From: Agromyces lapidis
Lineage (GTDB): Bacteria; Actinomycetota; Actinomycetes; Actinomycetales; Microbacteriaceae
Reading direction: 5' to 3'
DNA length: 64,000 nt
Assembly: GCF_009749405.1 (NCBI RefSeq)
Contig: NZ_WBIQ01000002.1
Span: forward strand, 186,001-250,000
Shown: piece by piece, positions 24,701-33,162 of the stretch
Numbering within the stretch: position 1 is the first letter of the stretch
Layout of the letters: the number at the start of each line of letters is the position of its first letter
Translations under genes and position numbers: made by a program
The notes under the pieces: generated by a model
Database searches by the model: none
The model's input: the letters and a program-made list of their open reading frames with translations, nothing else
What the model was told of the DNA's origin: nothing

Positions 24701-26067
24701 ACCGAGTCGCCGACCAGCTGAGCGACGGCAAGCGAGGGAACGGCGAGGCCGACATCATCGTGGCGCTCGTGCACGAGGGCGCGGCGACGACCGCCAAGTC
24801 GTCGGCGGTCGACGCGGAATCGCGCTTCGGCAATATCGTGCTCGGCGTCGACGCGAACGTCGATGCGATCGTCTCGGGTCACACCCACCTCGCGTACAAC
24901 CACGTGGTCACCACTGCCGACTCGGCGCTGTTCGATCACGCCCCGATGCCCGTCATCTCGAGCGGCCAGTACGGCGAGCGGTACAGCAAGATGGACATCC
25001 AGTACGACCGCAAGACGAAGTCGTTCACCATGAAGAACGAGATCTTCAGCCTCATGGACGGCACGACGGCGCTCTTCCCCGACGACCCCGCGGTGAAGCC
25101 CATCGTCGACGACGCGGTCGAGGTCGCGAACGAGCTCGGCAGCGTCGAGCTCGGCAAGGCCGACGGTGCCTTCGGCCGTGCGGTCGCCTCCGACCCGGCG
25201 GGTGCATCGTCGTTCCCCGAGAACCGTGGCGGTGAGTCGACGCTCGGCAACCTGGTCGCCGACGCGCAGCTGTGGTCGCTGAACGAGGACGGCAGCCGTG
25301 AGGTCGACATCGCCTTCATGAACCCGGGCGGTCTTCGCGCCGACCTGGCATCGGGTCCGGTCACCTACCGCCAGGCCGCCAACGTGCAGCCCTTCGCGAA
25401 CACGCTCGTGACGCTCGACCTCACCGGTGCGCAGATCAAGCAGGTCCTCGAGGAGCAGTGGCAGCCGACGGGCTCGTCGCGTCCGTTCCTGAAGCTCGGC
25501 GTCAACAAGGAGTTCACCTACACCTACGATCCGTCGGCTCCGGCCGGCTCGCACATCACCGAGATGCGCTTGAACGGCGAGGCGATCCTCCCCGATACGG
25601 TCTACCTGGTCGGTGCGAACTCGTTCCTCGCTGCAGGTGGAGACAACTTCTTCACCCTCGGCGCGGGCGCGAACAAGGCCGACTCGGGCAAGATCGACCT
25701 CGAGTCGATGGTCGACTACTTCGAGGCCGCGCCCGAGCACACCATCACGCCCGACACCGCTCAGCGCGCGGTCGGCGTCCATGTCGACGGCGACGGCACC
25801 TACGCGCCGGGCGAATCGGTCACCGTGCAGCTGTCGTCGCTCGACTTCAGCCGCACCGAGCCGGCCGCGGGCACCGTCGTCGTCTCGTTCGGCGGAACGC
25901 AGCTCACGACGGCCGCGGTGAACCGGGCGTACACGCCGACGGTCGACGAGATCGGCAAGGCGACCGTGACCTTCACGGTGCCGGCGGGCCTCAGCGGCGT
26001 GCAGCGCTTCGACATCGCGGTGCCCTCGACGGGTACGGCGAGCTCGTTCACGCTGAACATCGGCTGA
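21790..26067 (+). CDS. Secreted ExeM/NucH-type nuclease fused to 5'-nucleotidase
   Basis: A 1425-residue exported enzyme. Signal peptide residues 1-34. Order: lamin-tail-like domain (about 38-180, VVINEVYARGG), OB-fold (about 215-330), exonuclease-endonuclease-phosphatase domain (about 500-800: AAFNVLNYF, DVVALQEIEN, IANHFKSKSG, VGDFNSYAKEDP, SSDHDPILVG), calcineurin-type 5'-nucleotidase (about 810-1090: VNDFHGR, GDMIGAS, GNHEFDQ, SGHTHLAYN), 5'-nucleotidase C-domain (STLGNLVADAQLWS, NPGGLRADL) and an Ig-like end. No sortase or membrane anchor. Together these could degrade extracellular DNA to nucleosides and phosphate. GAGGAG precedes the ATG. Confidence 0.95.
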   Translation: MQRLTRNCLSAVALAAAGTLVAGFLGAAPAVAAVDGSGVVINEVYARGGSANQPFQNKFVELYNPTNADVSLAGWSIQYRSATSTGASSGVGALSGTIKSGGYYLIGLNSNGGTGAALPTADASFSIAPSGTNGSLFLAKVPGAINPGTGSIVGNAQVADYVGYGTSVNFETAAAAYPGANDVPGSIVRSGFKDTDDNSKDFGFASTPTPQNSGSPGGPVLPVARTIAQIQGTAAASSPLAGQAVVTEGVVTADHRVGGYDGIYIQTPGPDTTPNASDGVFVYLHGENPAVAIGDKVRVTGVVEEFNGQTQVKPEKAENVELVQAGVGVPAVTQLPATAVGNTAREAFEGMLVAPSGTYKVVSSHNLNRFGELWLNAGAALPVKSTETQAPASAGANAIAAANKASRILLDDGYSIAVRNSNGTDNPAHPGDQPYFTKGTVVRNGDVVKFPTGGYVLGWGFNEWRLQPTQPINDASPASAKPTFTPTNLRPTAAPAVGGDITVAAFNVLNYFTTLTSENPEARGADTAEEFAVQKAKIVKAINGLDADVVALQEIENSVALGEKPDEALADLVAGLNAAAGAGTWKYVKTPESLHDPAITDVITNAIIYKPASVKPSGEAQTIIDETVWDIAREPIAQTFKHGKQFVTVIANHFKSKSGTDPSPQPGQDAFNDERTAQAESLLDFANELSEGRKNAIYLVGDFNSYAKEDPIKVFTDAGWSDLVFSKARGQYTYTFDGELGSLDHVIASPAATSRVTKTAVWSINSPEWAGREYWGPAAETVAEATPFRSSDHDPILVGVGSESVPGKVDIDLVTVNDFHGRIEQSAPAGGIAALSSAVKQIRAGNPNTVFAAAGDMIGASTFTSFIQQDEPTIEALNAAGLDVSSVGNHEFDQGFADLTDRVMPMADWEYLGANIRDKETGDAALPEYYTETFDGVTIGFVGAVTDELTSLVSPAGIADITVEDPTEAINRVADQLSDGKRGNGEADIIVALVHEGAATTAKSSAVDAESRFGNIVLGVDANVDAIVSGHTHLAYNHVVTTADSALFDHAPMPVISSGQYGERYSKMDIQYDRKTKSFTMKNEIFSLMDGTTALFPDDPAVKPIVDDAVEVANELGSVELGKADGAFGRAVASDPAGASSFPENRGGESTLGNLVADAQLWSLNEDGSREVDIAFMNPGGLRADLASGPVTYRQAANVQPFANTLVTLDLTGAQIKQVLEEQWQPTGSSRPFLKLGVNKEFTYTYDPSAPAGSHITEMRLNGEAILPDTVYLVGANSFLAAGGDNFFTLGAGANKADSGKIDLESMVDYFEAAPEHTITPDTAQRAVGVHVDGDGTYAPGESVTVQLSSLDFSRTEPAAGTVVVSFGGTQLTTAAVNRAYTPTVDEIGKATVTFTVPAGLSGVQRFDIAVPSTGTASSFTLNIG

Positions 26068-26085
26068 GCCCGAGTACTCCTCCAC

Positions 26086-26120
26086 GGTGGGGCGAGCGGA
26101 TCGAGTCCGCTCGCCCCACC
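26086..26120 (+). terminator. Terminator hairpin after nuclease/nucleotidase gene
   Basis: GGTGGGGCGAGCGGA (26086-26100), loop TCGAG, TCCGCTCGCCCCACC (26106-26120): 15 perfect pairs, no T-tract, 18 bases after the stop codon. Confidence 0.9.
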
Positions 26121-26163
26121 GGCGTCTCCGGGCCGGGTCGGCGGTGCTCAGTAGACTCGACGG

Positions 26164-28215
<2,052 letters not shown>

Positions 28216-28231
28216 GCCGCCAGACCCCGAG

Positions 28232-29524
28232 TCAGCGCGCCTCGGCGCCCCTCGAAGGGTCGAGAGCCGCGGGGCCGGGGTCGAACCCCGGCACCACGAG
28301 TTCTCGGAAGTACGCACGGAGGTGCGCTCCGACATCGATCGAGTGATCGTACGACCACTGGATCTGGAGCCCGTCCCACACCGCGGGCAGCCAGGCGGAT
28401 TCGTGAGCCGGGTCGCGATCGTCACGCAGGGTGCCTTCGTCGCGCATTCGGCGGAGGAGACTCAGGAAGTAGCGTCGGCTCTCTCGGAATCGGCGCGCGA
28501 AGTAGTCGTGCGCCGGATGCCCCGGGGTCGCCCCCTCGCAGGAGAGCACCGCGTACAGCTCGATCAGTCCTGGCTCGTCGCGGGCCGTGCGGTCGGCCGC
28601 GTCGGCGAGGGCGAACAGGTGCTCGGCCGCCGTCGCGGCTCCGGGCGGCTCGGGCGTGATCGTGCGCCGGTCGCGCAGGCGCAGCACCGCGGTGAGCAGT
28701 TCGTCCTTCGTTCCGATGTGGTGCACGAGCGTCGATTTCGAGATGCCGGCACGCTCGGCGAGCTCGCGCAGGCTCGTGCCGTGGTACCCGTCGCGGGCGA
28801 ACAGCTCGATCGCGCTCGCCGCGATGCTCGCGCGGCGCTCGCGGCCGAGCCGGCCTGCCGGCTCCTCCTCGACGACCACCGTCGGCGGGATGGGCTCGGC
28901 CGGTGCGGAGCGTTCGACCGGGTCGACGGGCGGCGGGTCGCCGAGGAGGCGCCGCTCGTGCCGTTCGAGGTGGGTGACGAGATCGAGGGCGGGAGCGTAG
29001 CGCTGCTGCAGCTGGAGGCCGTCCCAGGCCGCGATGAGGAGCGTCGCCTCGGTGGCCGGAACGAGGTCGCCGCCGAGCGGCAGCGCCGCGAGCTGCTCGG
29101 TGACGGAGGCGCGCACCCGCGCGTAGCGCTCGCGCAGGTGCTCGTGGGCCGGGTGGGTCGTGCTGGTTGCCTCGCCGGCGAGCGCCGTGTACAGCTCGAG
29201 GTAGCCCGGTGTGCGGGTGTTGCGCTCGGCGAGTGCCGCCATGCCGAGGGTGCTGGGCGCGGGCTCGACCGCGTCGATCCAGTCGGTGTTCGCGCGGTCG
29301 AGGCGTTCGACCACGGCGCCGAGCAGCGCATCCTTCGAGGCGAAGTGGCGGAGCAGTCCCGGGTGGGTGACCCCGGCGAGCCCCGCCACGTCGCGCAGCG
29401 ACACCGCGGCGATGCCGTCGCGAACGAAGGCGGCGGTCGCGGCGTCGAGGATTCGCGTACGGGTCTCTGCGGATCGCGCCTGCCGGGTCGGTGCGGCGGC
29501 GCCGCCGAATCCGGCCGTGCTCAT
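28232..29524 (-). CDS. Tandem TetR regulator (two TetR units in one chain)
   Basis: At 430 residues it is twice a normal TetR. Each half has its own HTH: RTRILDAATAAFVRDG with VTHPGLLRHFASKDALL (about 22-70), and RASIAASAIELFARDG with ISKSTLVHHIGTKDELL (about 230-278). The ligand halves also match each other (ELYTAL then HPAH and WDGLQLQ; ELYAVL then HPAH and WDGLQIQ), so it is an internal duplication. One chain could supply the two DNA-reading heads that TetR normally gets from a dimer. It is divergent from a secreted phosphatase and near a family-3 glycosidase, its likely targets. Confidence 0.92.
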   Translation of the reverse strand: MSTAGFGGAAAPTRQARSAETRTRILDAATAAFVRDGIAAVSLRDVAGLAGVTHPGLLRHFASKDALLGAVVERLDRANTDWIDAVEPAPSTLGMAALAERNTRTPGYLELYTALAGEATSTTHPAHEHLRERYARVRASVTEQLAALPLGGDLVPATEATLLIAAWDGLQLQQRYAPALDLVTHLERHERRLLGDPPPVDPVERSAPAEPIPPTVVVEEEPAGRLGRERRASIAASAIELFARDGYHGTSLRELAERAGISKSTLVHHIGTKDELLTAVLRLRDRRTITPEPPGAATAAEHLFALADAADRTARDEPGLIELYAVLSCEGATPGHPAHDYFARRFRESRRYFLSLLRRMRDEGTLRDDRDPAHESAWLPAVWDGLQIQWSYDHSIDVGAHLRAYFRELVVPGFDPGPAALDPSRGAEAR

Positions 29525-29576
29525 CGGGTCATCCTCATCGTTCTCGAGGCTACCGCCGCGGTTGATCGAAATTTTG

Positions 29577-29605
29577 TTACCAAGCGGTCGAAACTCCGCT
29601 AGGCT
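29577..29605 (+). promoter_or_regulatory. Candidate promoter with ACCAAGCGG motif
   Basis: -35-like TTACCA (29577-29582), 17-base spacer, -10 TAGGCT (29600-29605). ACCAAGCGG (29580-29588) inside it resembles the ACCGAGCGG arms in the GH3 promoter at 30482-30515. It lies in the 124-base gap between the tandem TetR gene and the phosphatase gene, so it may be the regulator's own site. Confidence 0.4.
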
Positions 29606-29648
29606 CCCTGCAATCGCACCCCCACCTGATCTGAAAGGTCACCGGACA

Positions 29649-30455
29649 ATGTCGTCTCGTCGTTTCATCCGCCTCGCCGCGGCCGGCACCGTCGCCGTCG
29701 CCCTCTGCTCGCTCGCCGCGATGTCGGCGCAGGCGGTCGAACCCGTCGCCAAGAAGCCCAAGGCCCAGCCCGTCACGATCTACCTCACCCGCCACGGCGA
29801 GACCATGCTCAACGCGCTCGAGCGCGTGCAGGGCTGGTCGGACTCGCCGCTCACCGACGAAGGGCGCGAGGTCGCCGAGCACCTCGGCGCCGGGCTCGCC
29901 GAAGCCGGTATCGACTTCGATGCCGCCTATTCGGCCGACATGGTGCGCCATTGGGAGACGGTGTCGCTCGCGCTCGACGAGGTCGGCTACCGCGGCGAGG
30001 CCGTGCGCGACGAGCGCCTGCGCGAGATCTCCTTCGGCAAGTACGAGGGTGGCGACGGCTTGGAGATGTGGAACGAGATCGCCGTCGAACTCGGCTACGC
30101 CCACGTCGGCGAACTCTTCGCGGACCCCGAGTTCGACATGGGCACGGCGCTCGACGCGATGGCGCGGCTGAACGAGGGCTCGGGTCTCAAGGCCGAGACC
30201 TCGGACGAGGTCGCCGACCGGGCGCTCGCGGCGCTCGAGGAGATCGCGGCCGGGCAGTCGAAGAAGGGCGGCGACGTGCTCGTCGTCTCGAGCGGCATCA
30301 CGATCATGGCGGCGCTCGAGGCGCTCGGTGCCGACCTCAGCGAGGTCACTGCGGGCATCGAGAACGGTGCGGTGTCGGAGCTCGTCTACCGGGGTGGCGA
30401 GTGGACGGTGCGCACCGTCAACGACCTGAGCTATGTCGAGGCCGGCTCCGACTGA
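29649..30455 (+). CDS. Secreted histidine phosphatase family protein
   Basis: A 268-residue exported phosphatase. Signal peptide about 1-30 (twin Arg, hydrophobic core, AQA cleavage). Catalytic histidine in YLTRHGETMLN near residue 45, GWSDSPLTDEG, AYSADMVRHWET and the second histidine-region counterpart VLVVSSGITIMAAL. In many family members the second motif is S-H-G; here it reads S-S-G, so the second catalytic histidine is replaced and activity may be altered. Start 29649 follows GAAAGG. A terminator/operator palindrome follows. Confidence 0.88.
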   Translation: MSSRRFIRLAAAGTVAVALCSLAAMSAQAVEPVAKKPKAQPVTIYLTRHGETMLNALERVQGWSDSPLTDEGREVAEHLGAGLAEAGIDFDAAYSADMVRHWETVSLALDEVGYRGEAVRDERLREISFGKYEGGDGLEMWNEIAVELGYAHVGELFADPEFDMGTALDAMARLNEGSGLKAETSDEVADRALAALEEIAAGQSKKGGDVLVVSSGITIMAALEALGADLSEVTAGIENGAVSELVYRGGEWTVRTVNDLSYVEAGSD

Positions 30456-30481
30456 GTCGTCCGAGAGCCCACTGGGAATCG

Positions 30482-30522
30482 ACCGAGCGGCATTCAATAC
30501 CGAATGCTGCTCGGTTTATGAT
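30482..30522 (+). promoter_or_regulatory. Long palindrome overlapping the GH3 promoter (operator and/or terminator)
   Basis: CCGAGCGGCATTC (30483-30495) pairs with GAATGCTGCTCGG (30502-30514) over 13 positions with one G-T, loop AATACC, followed by TTTAT: it works as an intrinsic terminator for the phosphatase gene. The same stretch holds -10 TATGAT (30517-30522) with TTCAAT (30493-30498) 18 bases upstream, so it may also be an operator. Both arms carry ACCGAGCRG. Confidence 0.6.
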
Positions 30523-30525
30523 CGA

Positions 30526-30552
30526 GGGGTGCCGCCACCGCGGCGGCACCCC
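30526..30552 (+). promoter_or_regulatory. Hairpin in the GH3 leader
   Basis: GGGGTGCCGCC (30526-30536), loop ACCGC, GGCGGCACCCC (30542-30552): eleven perfect pairs ending 26 bases before the GH3 ATG, just upstream of GAAGGAG. It would be the first element of the mRNA if the TATGAT promoter is used. Confidence 0.55.
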
Positions 30553-30578
30553 AGCCCCAAGCATGAAGGAGTGCCGGC

Positions 30579-32417
30579 ATGACCGATCTGCAGAACCGGG
30601 ATGCCGCGGCATCCGTCGACGACACCGCCCCCATCGACGCGCGCTACCGCGATGTGAGCCTGCCGATCGCCGAGCGCGTCGAGATCCTGCTCGCCCAGAT
30701 GACCCTCGAGGAGAAGGCCGGCCTGTTCTTCCAGACGGTCATCGGGATAGGCCCCGACGGCACACTCGCCGAGGAGGCGGGCGTCGCCGGCGGCGGGTCC
30801 ACCGACGGGTTCGTCAACGGGCTCAAGATGAACCACTTCAACATCCACCAGGCACCGACAGACCCCGGAACCTTCGCCGAGTGGCACAACCGGCTGCAAG
30901 AGCTCGCGGCCCAGACCCGTCTCGGCATCCCGGTGACGATCTCGAGCGACCCGCGCAACTCGTACAGCGACAACCCGCTCGCCGCGCTGTTCGCCGGCAC
31001 CTTCTCGGTGTGGCCCGAGCCGATGGGCCTCGCGGCGATCGGCGACGAGGCGACCGTCGAGCGCTTCGCCGACATCGCCCGCCAGGAGTACACGGCCGTC
31101 GGCATCCGCGTCGCGCTGCACCCGCAGATCGACCTCGCGACCGAGCCGCGCTGGTCGCGGGCCCTGCAGACCTTCGGCGAGGACGTCGAGCTCGCATCGC
31201 GGCTCGGCGCCGCCTACATCCGCGGCTTCCAGGGCGAGACCCTCGGCCACGACTCGGTCGCGACGATGACGAAGCACTTCCCGGGCGGTGGACCGCAGCA
31301 GGACGGCGAGGACCCGCACTTCGCGCACGGCCGCGAGCAGGTCTACCCCGGCGGCGAGTTCGAACTGCACCTGAAGCCCTTCGAGGCGGCGTTCGAGGCC
31401 GGCACGAGCCAGATCATGCCCTACTACGGCATGCCCGTCGGCACCGAGTTCGAGGAGGTCGGCTTCGGCTTCAACAAGTCGGTCGTCACGGGCCTGCTGC
31501 GCGAGCGCTACGGCTTCGACGGCATCGTCTGCACCGACTGGGGCCTCATCACCGACGACGCGATCATGGGCGAGCCGTTCCCGGCGCGTGCGTGGGGCGT
31601 CGAACACCTGAGCCCGCGCGAGCGGGTGAAGAAGGTCATCGACGCCGGCTGCGACCAGTTCGGCGGCGAGGCGTGCCCCGAGCTCCTCATCGAGCTCGTG
31701 CGCGACGGCGAGATCACCGAAGATCGAGTGGATGCCTCGGCGAGGCGCCTGCTCCGCGAGAAGTTCGTGCTCGGGCTCTTCGATCACCGCTTCGTCGACG
31801 TCGAACGGGCGAAGCGCGTCGTCGGCTCCGCCGAGTTCGTCGCCGCGGGCGAGGCGGCGCAGCGCGCGGCGATCACCCTGCTGGTCAACCGCGAACGTTC
31901 GGATGCCTCCGGCGCTGCCGCGCCGACCCTGCCGCTCGCTCGTGGGCTGAAGCTCTACGTGGAGGGCGTCGCACCCGAGGTCGCGGGCGAGTATGGCGAG
32001 GTCGTGGCGAGCCCGGCCGAGGCCGATGTCGCGATCCTGCGTCTCGCCGCGCCGTTCGAGGAGCGCCCCACCTTCTTCGAGAACTTCTTCCACTCGGGTT
32101 CGCTCGACTTCCCGGCCGAGCGCCTCGCGCACGTCCGCGAGGTCGCCGCGGCCGTGCCGACCGTCGTCGACGTGTTCCTCGACCGCCCGGCGATCCTCAG
32201 CCCGATCGTCGACGAGCTCGCGGCGCTGACCGGCAACTGGGGCGCGAGCGACCGGGCGCTGCTCGACGTGCTGACCGGGGCCGCAGCGCCCAAGGGCCGC
32301 CTGCCGTTCGACCTCCCGCGCAGCATGGCCGCCGTCGAGGCGAGCCGGCCCGACGTGCCGTTCGACACGGCCGACCCGCTCTTCCCCCACGGGTTCGGGC
32401 TCAGCTACGAGGCCTGA
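30579..32417 (+). CDS. Glycoside hydrolase family 3 (beta-glucosidase-like)
   Basis: A 612-residue cytosolic GH3 enzyme with no signal peptide. N-terminal barrel: EERVEILLAQMTLEEKAGL region, IDLATEPRWSRALQTFGED, TKHFPGGGPQQDG, and the nucleophile motif GFDGIVCTDWGLITDDA, where the Asp of TDW is the expected nucleophile. The C-terminal alpha/beta domain follows (about 400-612) and ends in FPHGFGLSYEA. The family releases glucose or related sugars from beta-glycosides; the exact substrate is not shown. GAAGGAG precedes the ATG. Likely regulated by the tandem TetR two genes upstream. Confidence 0.93.
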   Translation: MTDLQNRDAAASVDDTAPIDARYRDVSLPIAERVEILLAQMTLEEKAGLFFQTVIGIGPDGTLAEEAGVAGGGSTDGFVNGLKMNHFNIHQAPTDPGTFAEWHNRLQELAAQTRLGIPVTISSDPRNSYSDNPLAALFAGTFSVWPEPMGLAAIGDEATVERFADIARQEYTAVGIRVALHPQIDLATEPRWSRALQTFGEDVELASRLGAAYIRGFQGETLGHDSVATMTKHFPGGGPQQDGEDPHFAHGREQVYPGGEFELHLKPFEAAFEAGTSQIMPYYGMPVGTEFEEVGFGFNKSVVTGLLRERYGFDGIVCTDWGLITDDAIMGEPFPARAWGVEHLSPRERVKKVIDAGCDQFGGEACPELLIELVRDGEITEDRVDASARRLLREKFVLGLFDHRFVDVERAKRVVGSAEFVAAGEAAQRAAITLLVNRERSDASGAAAPTLPLARGLKLYVEGVAPEVAGEYGEVVASPAEADVAILRLAAPFEERPTFFENFFHSGSLDFPAERLAHVREVAAAVPTVVDVFLDRPAILSPIVDELAALTGNWGASDRALLDVLTGAAAPKGRLPFDLPRSMAAVEASRPDVPFDTADPLFPHGFGLSYEA

Positions 32418-32521
32418 CCCTCCGCCCCGCGCACCGTCGCCCCGGCCGGCTCCGATGACCGGACTCGCCGAGATCGACGGTTCGCGGGGCTTTTCGGCCG
32501 GCCGGGGGATAGCATCGCGGC

Positions 32522-32917
32522 ATGGCTGGGAATCGACCCTTCGGTGTCACGCTCGTCGCCGTGCTCACCTGGATCTCGGGGCTGCTCGACATCATCGGCG
32601 GCAGTCTCCTGCTCTTCCAGACGAGCGTCGCCTCGACCGTCGAGATGTTCGGAGGGGCGAGCCAGCTCATCACCTCCGCCATCATCTCCATCCTCATCGG
32701 AGCGATCGTGATGGTCGTCGGCGTCGGGCTCCTGCGCGGCAGCAGCGGGGCGCGCCTCGTCATCACGATCGTCCAGATCCTCTCGATCGGGGCGTCGGTC
32801 TACCTCGCGATCACCTACCCGCCGAACGCGATCGGCGAGTACTTCAGCGCGGCGATCTCGCTGATCGTGATCGCGCTCCTCTGGACGGGCCGGGCCCGCG
32901 ACTTCTTCGGCAGCTAG
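32522..32917 (+). CDS. Four-helix membrane protein, unknown function
   Basis: A 131-residue hydrophobic protein with four predicted helices (about 9-32, 45-70, 78-98, 104-124) and short loops; the C-terminus is WTGRARDFFGS. No known catalytic motif. Leaderless: TAGCAT (32510-32515) ends six bases before the ATG and there is no ribosome site. Not recognised beyond a general DUF-type actinobacterial membrane protein. Confidence 0.8.
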   Translation: MAGNRPFGVTLVAVLTWISGLLDIIGGSLLLFQTSVASTVEMFGGASQLITSAIISILIGAIVMVVGVGLLRGSSGARLVITIVQILSIGASVYLAITYPPNAIGEYFSAAISLIVIALLWTGRARDFFGS

Positions 32918-33162
32918 CCGCAGGCCCAGCCGCAGCCCGCCCAGCCGCAGCTCGCGCCGTCGACGTCAGCCAGTCGGTCTTGTGGATGCCCCAACGCTCG
33001 CTCCCCTCCTCTTTGTAGAGGGTGCACAGCCCGATCCGAGCGGCCTCCGCTCTCGTTTGTCGGGACCGAACGCACTGTTTCGGGCGGGCAGGGCACCGTC
33101 CTACCGTGGAAGAGGGCGCGCACCGGCCGCGCCCGGACCGCAGACGAAGGACGAGACCGACG
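32918..33162 (+). other. 245-bp intergenic region with inverted repeat
   Basis: No gene is evident. The first 40 bases repeat CAGCCGCAG three times. An inverted repeat GAGCGG-CCT-CCGCTC (33038-33052) and a -10-like TACCGT (33102-33107) with GAAGGACGAG before the next ATG are the features seen; they may belong to the acyl-CoA gene's promoter and operator. Confidence 0.45.

Noticed and set aside
32424..32490. GCCCCGCG / CGCGGGGC followed by TTTT as terminator of the GH3 gene
   Set aside because: The loop would exceed 50 bases; pairing is too weak to call.
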